Counted from the stretch's first letter, positions 19,657 to 28,992 are shown. The stretch: DNA of 64,000 nucleotides from CAZVKN01 sp964627035 (GCA_964627035.1 CAZVKN010000005.1:1-64000), one strand, 5' to 3'. The notes: a model not told the origin generated them from the sequence alone. Translations and numbers: made by a program.

Positions 19657-22600
19657 CTACCGAACCAGTACGATCTTTCGTGTAATTGCCCTCTCGTCCG
19701 ATTTCAGACGAATAAGGTATATTCCCGATGTCAACGCTGATCCGTCCCAGTGCGTGGTGAAACTGCCTGCTGTTAAACGGCGCTCAACCAGAGTTGTCAC
19801 CAATCGTCCGTTAATATCAAATAGCTCAAGCGAAACATCAGTCTCACTCGGAACATCGTAGGATATGCTTATCTGAGCGTTGAACGGGTTGGGATAGATT
19901 GCTGTCATGCCAAATTCCTCCGGAGACAACCTCTCCGATTCGGTCGGCGCTGTGAGAATTACATCGAAGAAAATCGGCAGTCTTACATCTCCCTGCATGG
20001 AGTTGGTTGTGAAGAATAGCTCCGCATTCCAGCTCATATTCTGTTCATCCTGCAGCGGTATCAAATCCTCAGCGTCAAGCATCAGTGTCAGTTCGACATT
20101 ATGATCCGGATTGAGTACTCCGTCATAAGAATCAAGGTCAAACCATGAAGTATTGGTCTCTAACTGCCAGACGTTGATCGTGTCTCCCGGATCACTCGTG
20201 TTTTCAATCGAGACAAATACAGTACTGTAAGGATCATACCGATTCGTTATGAACGCACCTTCAGGTCTCCCCTCCTGATCAATCCGAGCTACAAACTCCA
20301 CGTCACCTGTCCCGGTACTTATCTTGTGAACCTCAGTGTGATCCACTTCTCCTTGATTATGTACATTATGATACACATAGAGAAACCCGGGATCTACCGA
20401 AGTATGTGCCAACCCGTAAACTGTCAATCCGTGACGAGCCAGTTGTGCAACTTCTTCTCCCTCACGCGTGTAACCTGCAATGTATCGTGAAGTCTTGGCA
20501 CAAATCCATAACAGTTCACGGTCTGAATCCCACGCAACAGCCTGACATGGGTTAAACGGTCCTTCAAATGATTCAACCTCCCCCTCCGGCGTAAAACCGT
20601 AAATGATGTTGTCTTCTCCTCCCCAAATCAGTTCACCATCGTATGCAAGATCACCCATACCGTAACGAGAATCACCAAATTGTTGAAAAGCATCTACTAA
20701 TTCACCTTCACGATTTAATATATAAACAAAGTTGTCATCTCGAGCGCTTGATCCGCCTCCTGATACGTAGTAATGGTCATCAACAAACACGACTCCTTTC
20801 AGACGAGAGTTTTCAACTTCTTCACCTGCTGACAGAGATTGCCGCAGTTCCCAGGAATCGAGATGCGCATTATCCGGCAGCCGCTTCTCGGCGAACCACT
20901 CCAATACTCCGTTACCGCTGTTTTCAACCGAAAACGGGAGATCAACCGATGTCTGTTCTTCAGCAATTATTTCCACTCTCAGCTCTTGCTCTGATAATTC
21001 AAAATCCGCATGAAACAGACCGAAGTTGACTTCGATAGATTCGTCTTCCGGGACATTGAGATCACCGCGTGTTGAATCGAGGTAACCCTCGGCAGTAGCG
21101 GTTAACGTAAATGAAATCTCGGCAGGTGCATGTTCAATTGAGTAGTTACCTTCATCGTCACTGAATGAGACAAAACCATGAGTCGTAATCAATCTTGCCT
21201 GTGGAATCGGATCGCCGGTTTCAACGTCAGTCACCACACCGAATATCTCTCCCTCTCTGCGGATAATACCTGTCGTGAACAGGATGGCTCTTCTTTCCTC
21301 AAGCTCCGCAGCACCTATGGGATACATATCATTCCAGGTATAGCTTATTCCGGTTGTGCCGTCGGGGCTGGATATGCCGACTGAAGCGTAGTAGTTGTTT
21401 CGCTCGCGTGGGGCACGTCCCTGCTCCGGTCCACGGACATTGCTGATGGTGTTGTACTGAAACATAATGTCTGAATCACCGGATTCAACAAACCATCGCT
21501 CCGGATCAAACAATATCAACTCAAAATTGAGATCATCATTACCGGGTTCAAAATGACGAAGCTTGTACCATTCAACAATGAAGATGCCTGTCTCATCATC
21601 GTAAAAATAGTAAACCTGAGAATCATCTTCAAATTTAAGCCAATCCCAGAAGGGAGCGATCATCCCCACACCGCCACCGATTGCGCGATCAAGGGGCCAA
21701 TTCTGGAAATTCACGATATTTTCCTGATCTCCGATAGCTACAAAACCGTTCGTTCCGATGGTAATCTGATCAAACTCATATCCGTAGAATTGAGCCGTAA
21801 AACCGAGATCAACAACCACAGATTCACCCACATCTTCAAATCCCTCTACATCAGACTCACCGTCAAATTCGCAGCTAATACCGTCGAAGTCACGATTCCG
21901 CTCCTCACGGCTGATCTCGATCCAGTCATATTCTGGCGTAATCTCCCAGCCCTCATCGGTGTCATCAAAACAGACATAACCGTAATCATCCGGTCCGAAC
22001 GGTTCTCCTTCAGCAATCTCACCTGCCTGAAGTTGGAAGAAGACGGTGTCAACAAATTCATCCTCACCTGTAAGAATCATCATCATGTCACACATTGAGC
22101 CGGGGATCGCAATTGGGCTGACGCTTACAACAAAAGGATCGCCGGCGAGTCGTGAAAAACGTCCAGCATCTATGTCATTATAATCCGACTCCTCGTCAAC
22201 TACTAGAATACTATTGCCTATTGCGGTTAGCTCAGCGATCATCGGCGCAGAGTTCATTCTTCCACGATTGACGATTTCAATGTCGAGATCAATTTCCTCC
22301 CCATCAAGTATCACCCCACCGATAACACGGCGAACATCAAAACACGGCGAGTGAGGATCGAGTGTAATAGCCGAACTCCAGTTCAATCCGCCATCGGCTT
22401 CAAAATTAATCTGCACTGTCGGACGAGTGCTCGGACGAGCTTCTCCATCAGGTATCTCTGGATGGATCATCACCTCGATCACATCCCTGCCATCAGCTTC
22501 CGCACCGGCATCCATGTCACCGAATTGAACAATTCCTTCATCCACCTCAACCCAAGGAGACAGCGGTGTGGCTGTTGCTTCGACGTTTTGCAATGCTTCG

Positions 22601-24783
22601 TTGCCAAGATTGATGGCAGTCAATTCGAGAAAGAACAGTTCCCCCGGGTTGATCTCACCATCATCGTTGCCTTCTTGTTCCGTGAGCGTATAACCGCTCA
22701 ATTCAACGGTAGCTTCTTCCGGATCCGCAATTTCTATCTCTTCAAAGAGGGGCAGAATGTCACGACCGGTAACGGTCAGAAACATCGGTGTATCTTCCGC
22801 AAACTCGACGCCTTCATCAAAGACAAACCGAGCAACACCTTCTTCATCAGATGTGGTGGTTCGCATAACCATCTCATCATAGTCGGCGTAATCATCGTCG
22901 TCCGGATCAGGCATATCACAGGGAGCATAAAGGGTTACTTGAGCCCCTGTTACCGGATTTTCACCATCTTCGTCCATCACCGTCAGTTCCACGAAACGGG
23001 TTATCGGTGTAACCGATTCGGGGAAATCAGCGGTCACTATATGCGGAACTCCGATCCACGGTTGGATACCGGGATCACCATAGCATTCAAAGTCTGTTTT
23101 GACGTGGAGGTATATAGGCTGACCTCTGTATTGGAAATTAGGAATATATTGCTCTATCGCGGTGACTGCCATAACTCGACTCCAACCAGCAGTCATATCA
23201 CGAGACATTACACTATTTACCATCTCTAACCAGAGAGTGCTCATAGGAATGGTCGGAGTGTCACCATATGCAAATGTATTGAAGACAGCTCCTTTTAAGT
23301 GTTCGCCGTCACCTGTTCGGAATATGGACTCTCCGGCATAATCACCGATTCCGTTAGTGACAATGTATAGCGGGAAAATAACATTGTCATTGACTTCAAA
23401 TCTAGTTCTCCAATTCCAAATTTGGACACGACCAATCATGACATTGCGTCCTTCATTAAAAATGTCCCGCATCCAGGGCATTATCTCTTCACCGTATCTG
23501 TCCCATACTAAGTCCTCGTAGTATTCGATGTCGTCGAAACCACGACGCTGAAGCACTTCCACACCCCAACGGACATTCATTGGAATTCCGATATGCCAGG
23601 CAGAGTTATCATTCAATCCCCAATGTTCTGAGAAAACCGCACCTTTGGTGAACCATTCGGTTTCTTCCATGTACGGCTCAGCTTCATAGGCAAGGGTTTT
23701 GTTGACTACAAGTTCCATCAAATCTCTATTTCCGGTGGGCCATCTGGCAAATCCTACATCAGGGTAGTGATCATCTCCCTCAAGGCAAGCATGGCGGTAG
23801 TCAGCATGGTGAGGATTAGCCCAAATTGAATTTCCTCTCTCTGCCCCAAGTTCCCATTGAGGAGCAGTCATATTATAGCTACTTCTGTCACCGATCAGCA
23901 GAATCTGATCGAACGGATCTATCCCGTCATCAAGATAGTCATCATACCGATCCTGGATTCTGTCTTTGACTCGTGCAGCATTTATAGCGACCATGCGGGA
24001 TAACGACAGAATATCCACTTTATATCCTGATTTCCGTCGCCATTCAATGAATGGAACAGCGTACTCAAGACAACTCTCGTGAGTAACGATCAGATAATGA
24101 CCGACATAAGGTGACACATCTTCAGGGTTGTCTCTGCGTACATCGTCACCGTTGATCGCTAATGCGCTGATGAACTTGAGGAATTCCCGACTGCGATGAC
24201 GGCGATTGGGGTGATATGCCGGGTTGACAGGCTCACCCTCACCGAATCGAACCTCAGCAGTGATGTTGTCACGAATCAGATAGCTGTCATTTTCCGAGTC
24301 ATACTGCACCGGATAGGTCGTCACCTTGACCATGCGGACACCGCGAATCACAAACGGCTCGCTCATCTCTGCGATTACCGGAGGATATAACGGGGTGTCG
24401 TCTCTCGGTTGGTTTAAGACAATGGTCTCATCACTGCAAAGTACCGGAGGATTGTCAGACCGGACGATTCGAGGCTCGTCGGATTGAACGGACAGCTCCA
24501 AAGAAGCTTGCGGCGGTACGACCACAAACCTGCTGACCATCGGGAGTATCGGTTTGTCCGGTTGGTAGGTTATCCCCTCTGAGGGAATGGTGAATTGCGT
24601 GTAATTTTGGTTGTCCTGTGACACAGTGATCGGCTGAAGATCACCAGTTTGGACAGTTAAAGTGAGTTGATTAACATCTGATGTAATATTCGCCTGGATC
24701 GCATCCGTCTGGATGGGGGTAGCCAGCATAGCATTCGCAGCAAGGACCCATGCGAGAATGGGGAAAACAATACGATTTGACAT
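19657..24783 (-). CDS. Very large gingipain-like secreted protein, probably lacking catalytic residues
   Basis: About 1708 residues from ATG 24783; a GTG two codons upstream is less well placed relative to AGG. The signal peptide is MSNRIVFPILAWVLAANA. Residues ~45-545 match the peptidase C25 propeptide plus gingipain fold (GHYLIVTHESCLEYAVPFIEW, KVKDRI-like, DQILLIGDRSSYN). Where family members have GHGS with the catalytic His, this protein reads IGRVQIWNW, and the Cys position reads TNGIGDYAG. Next come a CARDB-like segment, a nidogen-like region (~960-1120, GFVAIGDQENIVNF), a CarboxypepD_reg domain (~1179), a BACON-like half, a nested propeller (WELRQS, ~1311 to ~1540), the other BACON half, and the sorting domain (~1630). 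It is probably a surface scaffold or binding protein rather than a protease, if my alignment by eye holds. Confidence 0.85.
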   Translation of the reverse strand: MSNRIVFPILAWVLAANAMLATPIQTDAIQANITSDVNQLTLTVQTGDLQPITVSQDNQNYTQFTIPSEGITYQPDKPILPMVSRFVVVPPQASLELSVQSDEPRIVRSDNPPVLCSDETIVLNQPRDDTPLYPPVIAEMSEPFVIRGVRMVKVTTYPVQYDSENDSYLIRDNITAEVRFGEGEPVNPAYHPNRRHRSREFLKFISALAINGDDVRRDNPEDVSPYVGHYLIVTHESCLEYAVPFIEWRRKSGYKVDILSLSRMVAINAARVKDRIQDRYDDYLDDGIDPFDQILLIGDRSSYNMTAPQWELGAERGNSIWANPHHADYRHACLEGDDHYPDVGFARWPTGNRDLMELVVNKTLAYEAEPYMEETEWFTKGAVFSEHWGLNDNSAWHIGIPMNVRWGVEVLQRRGFDDIEYYEDLVWDRYGEEIMPWMRDIFNEGRNVMIGRVQIWNWRTRFEVNDNVIFPLYIVTNGIGDYAGESIFRTGDGEHLKGAVFNTFAYGDTPTIPMSTLWLEMVNSVMSRDMTAGWSRVMAVTAIEQYIPNFQYRGQPIYLHVKTDFECYGDPGIQPWIGVPHIVTADFPESVTPITRFVELTVMDEDGENPVTGAQVTLYAPCDMPDPDDDDYADYDEMVMRTTTSDEEGVARFVFDEGVEFAEDTPMFLTVTGRDILPLFEEIEIADPEEATVELSGYTLTEQEGNDDGEINPGELFFLELTAINLGNEALQNVEATATPLSPWVEVDEGIVQFGDMDAGAEADGRDVIEVMIHPEIPDGEARPSTRPTVQINFEADGGLNWSSAITLDPHSPCFDVRRVIGGVILDGEEIDLDIEIVNRGRMNSAPMIAELTAIGNSILVVDEESDYNDIDAGRFSRLAGDPFVVSVSPIAIPGSMCDMMMILTGEDEFVDTVFFQLQAGEIAEGEPFGPDDYGYVCFDDTDEGWEITPEYDWIEISREERNRDFDGISCEFDGESDVEGFEDVGESVVVDLGFTAQFYGYEFDQITIGTNGFVAIGDQENIVNFQNWPLDRAIGGGVGMIAPFWDWLKFEDDSQVYYFYDDETGIFIVEWYKLRHFEPGNDDLNFELILFDPERWFVESGDSDIMFQYNTISNVRGPEQGRAPRERNNYYASVGISSPDGTTGISYTWNDMYPIGAAELEERRAILFTTGIIRREGEIFGVVTDVETGDPIPQARLITTHGFVSFSDDEGNYSIEHAPAEISFTLTATAEGYLDSTRGDLNVPEDESIEVNFGLFHADFELSEQELRVEIIAEEQTSVDLPFSVENSGNGVLEWFAEKRLPDNAHLDSWELRQSLSAGEEVENSRLKGVVFVDDHYYVSGGGSSARDDNFVYILNREGELVDAFQQFGDSRYGMGDLAYDGELIWGGEDNIIYGFTPEGEVESFEGPFNPCQAVAWDSDRELLWICAKTSRYIAGYTREGEEVAQLARHGLTVYGLAHTSVDPGFLYVYHNVHNQGEVDHTEVHKISTGTGDVEFVARIDQEGRPEGAFITNRYDPYSTVFVSIENTSDPGDTINVWQLETNTSWFDLDSYDGVLNPDHNVELTLMLDAEDLIPLQDEQNMSWNAELFFTTNSMQGDVRLPIFFDVILTAPTESERLSPEEFGMTAIYPNPFNAQISISYDVPSETDVSLELFDINGRLVTTLVERRLTAGSFTTHWDGSALTSGIYLIRLKSDERAITRKIVLVR

Positions 24784-24939
24784 GAGCACATACCTGTTTC
24801 ACAGTATTTCAGTATGTTTGAAGGCAGCAGAGCTGCACACAACTTTTCAGGATAAACAAAAGAGTATATTTATTATACAAACAGGAAACCACTATGTCAA
24901 CAGTGTTTTATCACATTCGGGCTAAATCTCCGGTATAAA

Positions 24940-25140
24940 TCACTTAGCGTTATCATTCTTCGTTGAAGGTGAATCTCCGTCCGGTCCTTTTACCGGATTA
25001 ACTTTGCAGAAACCGTTTTTATCCACCAACCGCTCTATCTTGTCGCATTGAAGCGCTATGAATGTCCGGCAGGTTTTGGATCCATCCGCCAGTTGATCGG
25101 GCCAACGGGCATATTTACAGTCAAGGTCGCAGTAAAACAT
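24940..25140 (-). CDS. Small conserved-looking Cys-rich protein
   Basis: 66 residues with five cysteines at 4, 8, 24, 32 and 45 (MFYCDLDCKYARW, DGSKTCRTFIALQCDK, NGFC). The even, CxxxC-containing layout suggests a small metal-binding cytoplasmic protein; there is no signal peptide or TM segment. I believe similar short YC..C.Y..DGS..CRTF..L.C proteins occur in anaerobic bacteria, but I cannot name a function. The last 20 residues (KGPDGDSPSTKNDNAK) look like a disordered tail. An 8-bp repeat array begins immediately upstream of the ATG, so no ribosome-binding site is evident. Confidence 0.65.
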   Translation of the reverse strand: MFYCDLDCKYARWPDQLADGSKTCRTFIALQCDKIERLVDKNGFCKVNPVKGPDGDSPSTKNDNAK

Positions 25141-25143
25141 TTT

Positions 25144-25183
25144 TTGATTTTGTGATTAAGTGATTGCGTGATTTTATGATTGC
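25144..25183. repeat. 8-bp degenerate tandem array (GTGATTGA type)
   Basis: Five units (TTGATTTT, GTGATTAA, GTGATTGC, GTGATTTT, ATGATTGC). The array lies three bases upstream of the start codon of the Cys-rich protein. Confidence 0.8.
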
Positions 25184-25221
25184 GGTGTCAACCCGCCGTG
25201 GTTGACACTGTACAACAAACA

Positions 25222-25292
25222 GGTAGGGGCTTGATTTATCAAACCCGCATGTTGTTTGAATCGTAACGGGCGTGATAAATCACGCCCCTACC
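25222..25292. repeat. Inverted repeat GGTAGGGGC..GCCCCTACC
   Basis: The head GGTAGGGGCTTGATTTATCA and tail TGATAAATCACGCCCCTACC are inverted copies of each other around a 30-base centre. It is related to 16505-16546. It lies between the Cys-rich gene and the NfeD-like gene. Confidence 0.82.
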
Positions 25293-25317
25293 ATATGAAG
25301 GTTAGGTGTCAGTTCGG

Positions 25318-26646
25318 TCAATTCTTCTCAACCTGCAGTATCATACCGTCAATCGCTGTGACTTTAATTTCTGTTCCTTTTTCAATAGTGCCGGATGCCT
25401 TCGCCTTCCAATACTCACCGGCAACAAACACCTGTCCTTTCGGATCAAGGTCGGTCAGTGTTTCCCCTACTTCACCGATTATTCCTTTTCTGCCTGTGGT
25501 CACTCTCTTCGACTGAGCTTTCAGTCCCATTCCAACCGCAAACAGAGCAAACGCTACTGTGGCAATAACTGTTGGGACGATTACACCAAGCGAGATTTTC
25601 AGCGCAGGAACGTCCGTGTCTATCAGCATTGTAGAACCGAGAAACAGGCATATCGCCCCTCCGACAGATAACATACCGAAACTGGTCACTTTCACCTCCA
25701 GAATTAACAGGATGATCCCAAGCACAATGAGTAGAATACCGACGATGTTCAGCGGCAGTGTCTGGAACGCCATAAACGCAAGCAACAGACAGATCGCACC
25801 GATCACCCCGGGGAATATCGAACCCGGATTGTACAGCTCAAACATAATTCCATACATGCCGAACATCATAAATATGTAAGCGATATTCGGATCGCTCAGT
25901 TTGTCGAACAGCCGCTGCCGCCAATCCATCTCAAACCGTTCGATTGAACTATTTTCAGTATCAAGGACTATTTCTCGCTCTTTCAATTCAACAGTCACAC
26001 CGTTTACGGCAAGGAGCAGTGAATCAACATCGGATGCAATCAGGTCAATTACATCAAGCTTGAGTGCGTCTGTTGCAGTGATTGATGCACTTTCACGAAC
26101 TGCCTTCTCTGCCCATTCGACGTTGCGCCCACGCTCCTCAGCAATCGAGCGTATCATGGCAGCAGCGTCATTGGTCATCTTGTCGTTCATGACCGATTTG
26201 CTGGTTGAATCCGGTTCGCCTCCACCGGGCATTCCACCTCCACCGACCGTCACAGGATGTGCTGCTCCGATGTTCGATCCCGGAGCCATCGCTGCGATGT
26301 GAGCTGCAAGTGTGATAAATGTCCCGGCAGATCCGGCACGAGCACCTGCAGGGGACACATACACAATTACCGGGACATCTGCTATTAGGAACCGCTGCAC
26401 GATGTCACGGGTGGCTTCGAGCAGTCCTCCGGGTGTGTCCATCTCGATTAGCAATGCTTCGGCATTCTCATCCTCAGCGTGGTCAACCGCTTCGACGATG
26501 AATCGCGCTGACACCGGATTGATCACACCATCTATTTGGATCAGATGGACTTTGGATGCGGATGCAACACCGGTGAGCAGCATTAGGAGAAGAATGCTCA
26601 CGCAAAGTCGCAAAGACGCAAAGGGTTTATATGATTTGTAATTCAT
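25318..26646 (-). CDS. NfeD/ClpP-class membrane-bound serine protease
   Basis: 442 residues. A signal peptide is followed by a ClpP/crotonase-like protease domain (~30-230). It carries DTPGG, and ARAGSAGTF with the candidate nucleophile Ser near 103. The Lys of the Ser-Lys dyad is probably in MNDKMTND (about 152). Four to five TM helices lie at ~270-380 (IAYIFMMFGMYGIMFELYNP, the typical NfeD junction), and a C-terminal OB-fold NfeD domain (GEVGETLTDLDPKGQVFVAG). Members cleave membrane proteins such as stomatin-type partners; no stomatin gene is visible here. The N-terminus KPFASLRLCV is encoded by an interspersed repeat (26598-26629). A GTG at 26601 inside the repeat is an alternative start, but would leave no charged n-region. 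Confidence 0.92.
   Translation of the reverse strand: MNYKSYKPFASLRLCVSILLLMLLTGVASASKVHLIQIDGVINPVSARFIVEAVDHAEDENAEALLIEMDTPGGLLEATRDIVQRFLIADVPVIVYVSPAGARAGSAGTFITLAAHIAAMAPGSNIGAAHPVTVGGGGMPGGGEPDSTSKSVMNDKMTNDAAAMIRSIAEERGRNVEWAEKAVRESASITATDALKLDVIDLIASDVDSLLLAVNGVTVELKEREIVLDTENSSIERFEMDWRQRLFDKLSDPNIAYIFMMFGMYGIMFELYNPGSIFPGVIGAICLLLAFMAFQTLPLNIVGILLIVLGIILLILEVKVTSFGMLSVGGAICLFLGSTMLIDTDVPALKISLGVIVPTVIATVAFALFAVGMGLKAQSKRVTTGRKGIIGEVGETLTDLDPKGQVFVAGEYWKAKASGTIEKGTEIKVTAIDGMILQVEKN
26598..26629. repeat. Interspersed repeat fragment inside a signal-peptide coding region
   Basis: CTCACGCAAAGTCGCAAAGA and the next bases (CGCAAAGGG) form the well-known GCAAAG-type bacterial repeat. Read on the minus strand it encodes PFASLRLCVS, part of the N-terminus of the NfeD-like protease. 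Confidence 0.8.
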
Positions 26647-26666
26647 GATTTTATTGCTAATTTCTT

Positions 26667-26693
26667 GTCATTCTGGTAAAAACCAGAATCCAG
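26667..26693. repeat. Interspersed repeat, GTCATTCTGG..CCAGAATC family
   Basis: A short palindrome (TTCTGG/CCAGAA) of the same class as 229-294 and 44763-44835, in the 68-bp gap between the barrel gene and the NfeD-like gene. Confidence 0.8.
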
Positions 26694-26714
26694 TAATTAT
26701 AAGACTCTATGTAA

Positions 26715-28259
26715 TCAAAACTGACTCGTCAACGTCACCTTCACACCGTTAAACGGATTCACCGAACGGCATACTCCACCCGTGCATTTCAATCCTCCGC
26801 GTTCGTGCCCTCCGAACAGCCGCACCTGATGTTGCTCCATGAAGTTGTATGTCAGCTCCAGCGAGGGCCAATATGTGTATGATGCGTCCTTAGTGCCACC
26901 CTCTTCAGCCGAATCGTTTGAGCGTTCGACCGCTGCCGTCAACGACACATCCGGTGAACGGGAGAAGCTTAGTGCCAGATACTGGTCGTCAAAGCGGCGA
27001 TCCTGTCCCTTGTCATAATCCAGCAGCAACTGCACATCCGCTGACACGGAGTATATATCACCGAAGTGGTAGTCATACATCGTACCGAATCCGATGCGCT
27101 CCCGCCATTCTGAGTAACCACCTTCCGCTGTTGGAGTAAACTTCACATCCTGATGCACTCCACCCTGAATAACCACATGATGCGTCTCGTAATCGTCCCA
27201 TTCTATATTAAAGTAAAACGCCTGATAAGGCGAGAACTCCTCCTTCAATGTCGGAATCAATGCGTTGCCGTTCTCTCGACTGCTCGACTGGTTGAAGTTC
27301 AGCAGATACGACCAGTCACCATATATTCCTGTTGCCTCAAGCTGCCATCCCACATCATCTCTAAATTCCTGCTGACGAGGATGACGATCAAGCAGATACA
27401 TAGTAGTAGTTGGAGTTACTGTAGCTGGATAGAGTAATGGTGGTAGGTCCTCATATGTTAAAAAATTATAATTCTTGTAATCGAGCAACACGCTGACACC
27501 GGATCCGTAGTAAGCCAGTGCAGAATAAAAACCGTTGTGATATTGAGCTGTAGGATCGAAATCAACGCGATCAGCAACATACGCTGCGAAAATTGAACAT
27601 GAACCGTACTCCGCTTCAAGTTCAACACCTTTACGCTCGATCAGCGGGTGACGAGGTCCGTCTTCCAAACGACTGACCGTGCCTCCGATTCTCAATTGAT
27701 CCATCCTTGTCAATCCGTCCGGCAGACGATAAGACATAAACAGCCCCTCAGATGCTTCTCGGAAGTCTCCTGTGGAATCAATCTCCACACCACGAAACGC
27801 AGCACCCTCAAAACCGCCGTTATAGCCTTCGACTAGCACCCCCTGCAAACCGGTGTCAAATCCGAGATCAATTGATTCGAGTGTCCCAAACAGCAATCCC
27901 CTACCCCATGTCCGGTAGAAATTACCACCCCGGATTGTCAATCCTTCCGGCGCATACTCAATATACCACTGATCAAAAGCATCCAGACCCGCCTGACGCA
28001 CTCCACCCAGTTCCGGTACTGACGGAAGCAAATAGGTCTGACGCAAGTATATACGGTAATCATCCAGCGTTGCATTAAGCTCCAGATAGTTCTCGAAGAA
28101 GGCATAGTCATCATCGGATGATCCGGTTATCGGCTTACCGCGTCCGTATCTCGCTTCGTTCTGCCCGGAAATATTCAGATCGAGGGCATATATATTGTCA
28201 AACATTAAGAATAGCGTGAAGGTCAATGATAAAACGGTTTTGATAAATCTATTAGTCAT
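26715..28259 (-). CDS. Outer-membrane beta-barrel protein, DUF6029-like
   Basis: 514 residues with a signal peptide (MTNRFIKTVLSLTFTLFLMF, cleaved about YALD) and amphipathic beta-strands throughout (FFENYLELNATLDDYRIYLR, VSVLLDYKNYNFL). It ends in Phe, as outer-membrane barrels do. The penultimate block GGHERGGLKCTGGVCRSVNP and FNGVKVTLTSQF strongly recalls the C-terminus of DUF6029 barrels described from Bacteroidetes/Chlorobi. It lies 39 bp downstream of a TlpA-type thioredoxin on the same strand. Pairing of these two is consistent with a redox or secretion-associated envelope function, but that is inference. The substrate is unknown. Confidence 0.85.
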   Translation of the reverse strand: MTNRFIKTVLSLTFTLFLMFDNIYALDLNISGQNEARYGRGKPITGSSDDDYAFFENYLELNATLDDYRIYLRQTYLLPSVPELGGVRQAGLDAFDQWYIEYAPEGLTIRGGNFYRTWGRGLLFGTLESIDLGFDTGLQGVLVEGYNGGFEGAAFRGVEIDSTGDFREASEGLFMSYRLPDGLTRMDQLRIGGTVSRLEDGPRHPLIERKGVELEAEYGSCSIFAAYVADRVDFDPTAQYHNGFYSALAYYGSGVSVLLDYKNYNFLTYEDLPPLLYPATVTPTTTMYLLDRHPRQQEFRDDVGWQLEATGIYGDWSYLLNFNQSSSRENGNALIPTLKEEFSPYQAFYFNIEWDDYETHHVVIQGGVHQDVKFTPTAEGGYSEWRERIGFGTMYDYHFGDIYSVSADVQLLLDYDKGQDRRFDDQYLALSFSRSPDVSLTAAVERSNDSAEEGGTKDASYTYWPSLELTYNFMEQHQVRLFGGHERGGLKCTGGVCRSVNPFNGVKVTLTSQF

Positions 28260-28298
28260 GTGATTAGTGATTGAGTGATTGGGTGATTTTGTGATTCT
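28260..28298. repeat. 8-bp degenerate tandem array between thioredoxin and barrel genes
   Basis: About five units of GTGATTGA type fill nearly the whole intergenic gap, beginning directly at the ATG of the barrel gene, so that gene has no Shine-Dalgarno in the usual place. Confidence 0.85.
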
Positions 28299-28829
28299 TT
28301 ATTCTTCAGATGACTCTTCCACTTCGTCGAGAGTGTCGGTTTCAACGTGGAACAGCTTTTCGACGGCTTCTTCCAGCTTAATCTCGTCTCCTGCGGTATA
28401 ACCGAACTGGCTGTACACTATCTCCCCTGTCTGATCAATCAGGAACGTTATCGGAGGATACTTCCCACCATACAGCTTTATCACCTCGCTGTTGATGTCA
28501 AGCAGGACTTCAAATTCGTACTTCTTGCCCTTGATTAGCGGCTTGATGCGGGACTGACTCTTGGCATTGTCTATGGTGATAGCGTAAACCTGCAACCCCT
28601 TTTCAGCATACTTCTTATAAATCTCATTGACGTGCGGTAACTCCTTAAGACACGGCTTACACCAGGTCGCCCAGAAATCAAGCAGCGCCGGACCCTTTTC
28701 CAACTGCTTTGACAGTGTGACCCTCTTCCCACTTAAATCCTGCAGAGTAAAATCCTGTGCTTTATCTCCGGCAAAAGCAGAAACGGAGAGAAGTGCGACA
28801 AGAATTGCAATAAAGGCTTTTAGCTTCAT
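28299..28829 (-). CDS. TlpA/ResA-type periplasmic thioredoxin
   Basis: 176 residues from ATG 28829, chosen over 28853 because GGAA lies upstream and a signal peptide starts at once (MKLKAFIAILVALLSVSAFA). The AhpC-TSA/redoxin fold follows (DFTLQDLSGKRVTLSKQL), with the active site FWATWCKPCLKELP (Cys near 56 and 59). A cis-Pro region (GKYPPITFLID) is also present. TlpA-like proteins reduce disulfides of envelope or c-type cytochrome substrates. The C-terminal tail is very acidic (ETDTLDEVEESSEE). It precedes the DUF6029-like barrel gene on the same strand, probably as an operon. Confidence 0.93.
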   Translation of the reverse strand: MKLKAFIAILVALLSVSAFAGDKAQDFTLQDLSGKRVTLSKQLEKGPALLDFWATWCKPCLKELPHVNEIYKKYAEKGLQVYAITIDNAKSQSRIKPLIKGKKYEFEVLLDINSEVIKLYGGKYPPITFLIDQTGEIVYSQFGYTAGDEIKLEEAVEKLFHVETDTLDEVEESSEE

Positions 28830-28992
28830 AATGTTTCCAAAGTTTAGATTCATTGTAATATATAATAATACGAAAAAAAAATCGATATAGAAACAGTGGT
28901 TCTACGCTGTTTTGTGTGGGTAGTATTTCATATTCATATGGATCACATTAGGATTATGTCAAATTAATGAGTCAGTCATTTTCTGCAATATG

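Noticed and set aside
21553..23229. Two long plus-strand frames (181 and 292 codons) opposite the giant gingipain-like gene
   Set aside because: They are antisense shadows with unlikely composition (many Arg, His, Cys) and no start signals; the minus frame has clear domains.
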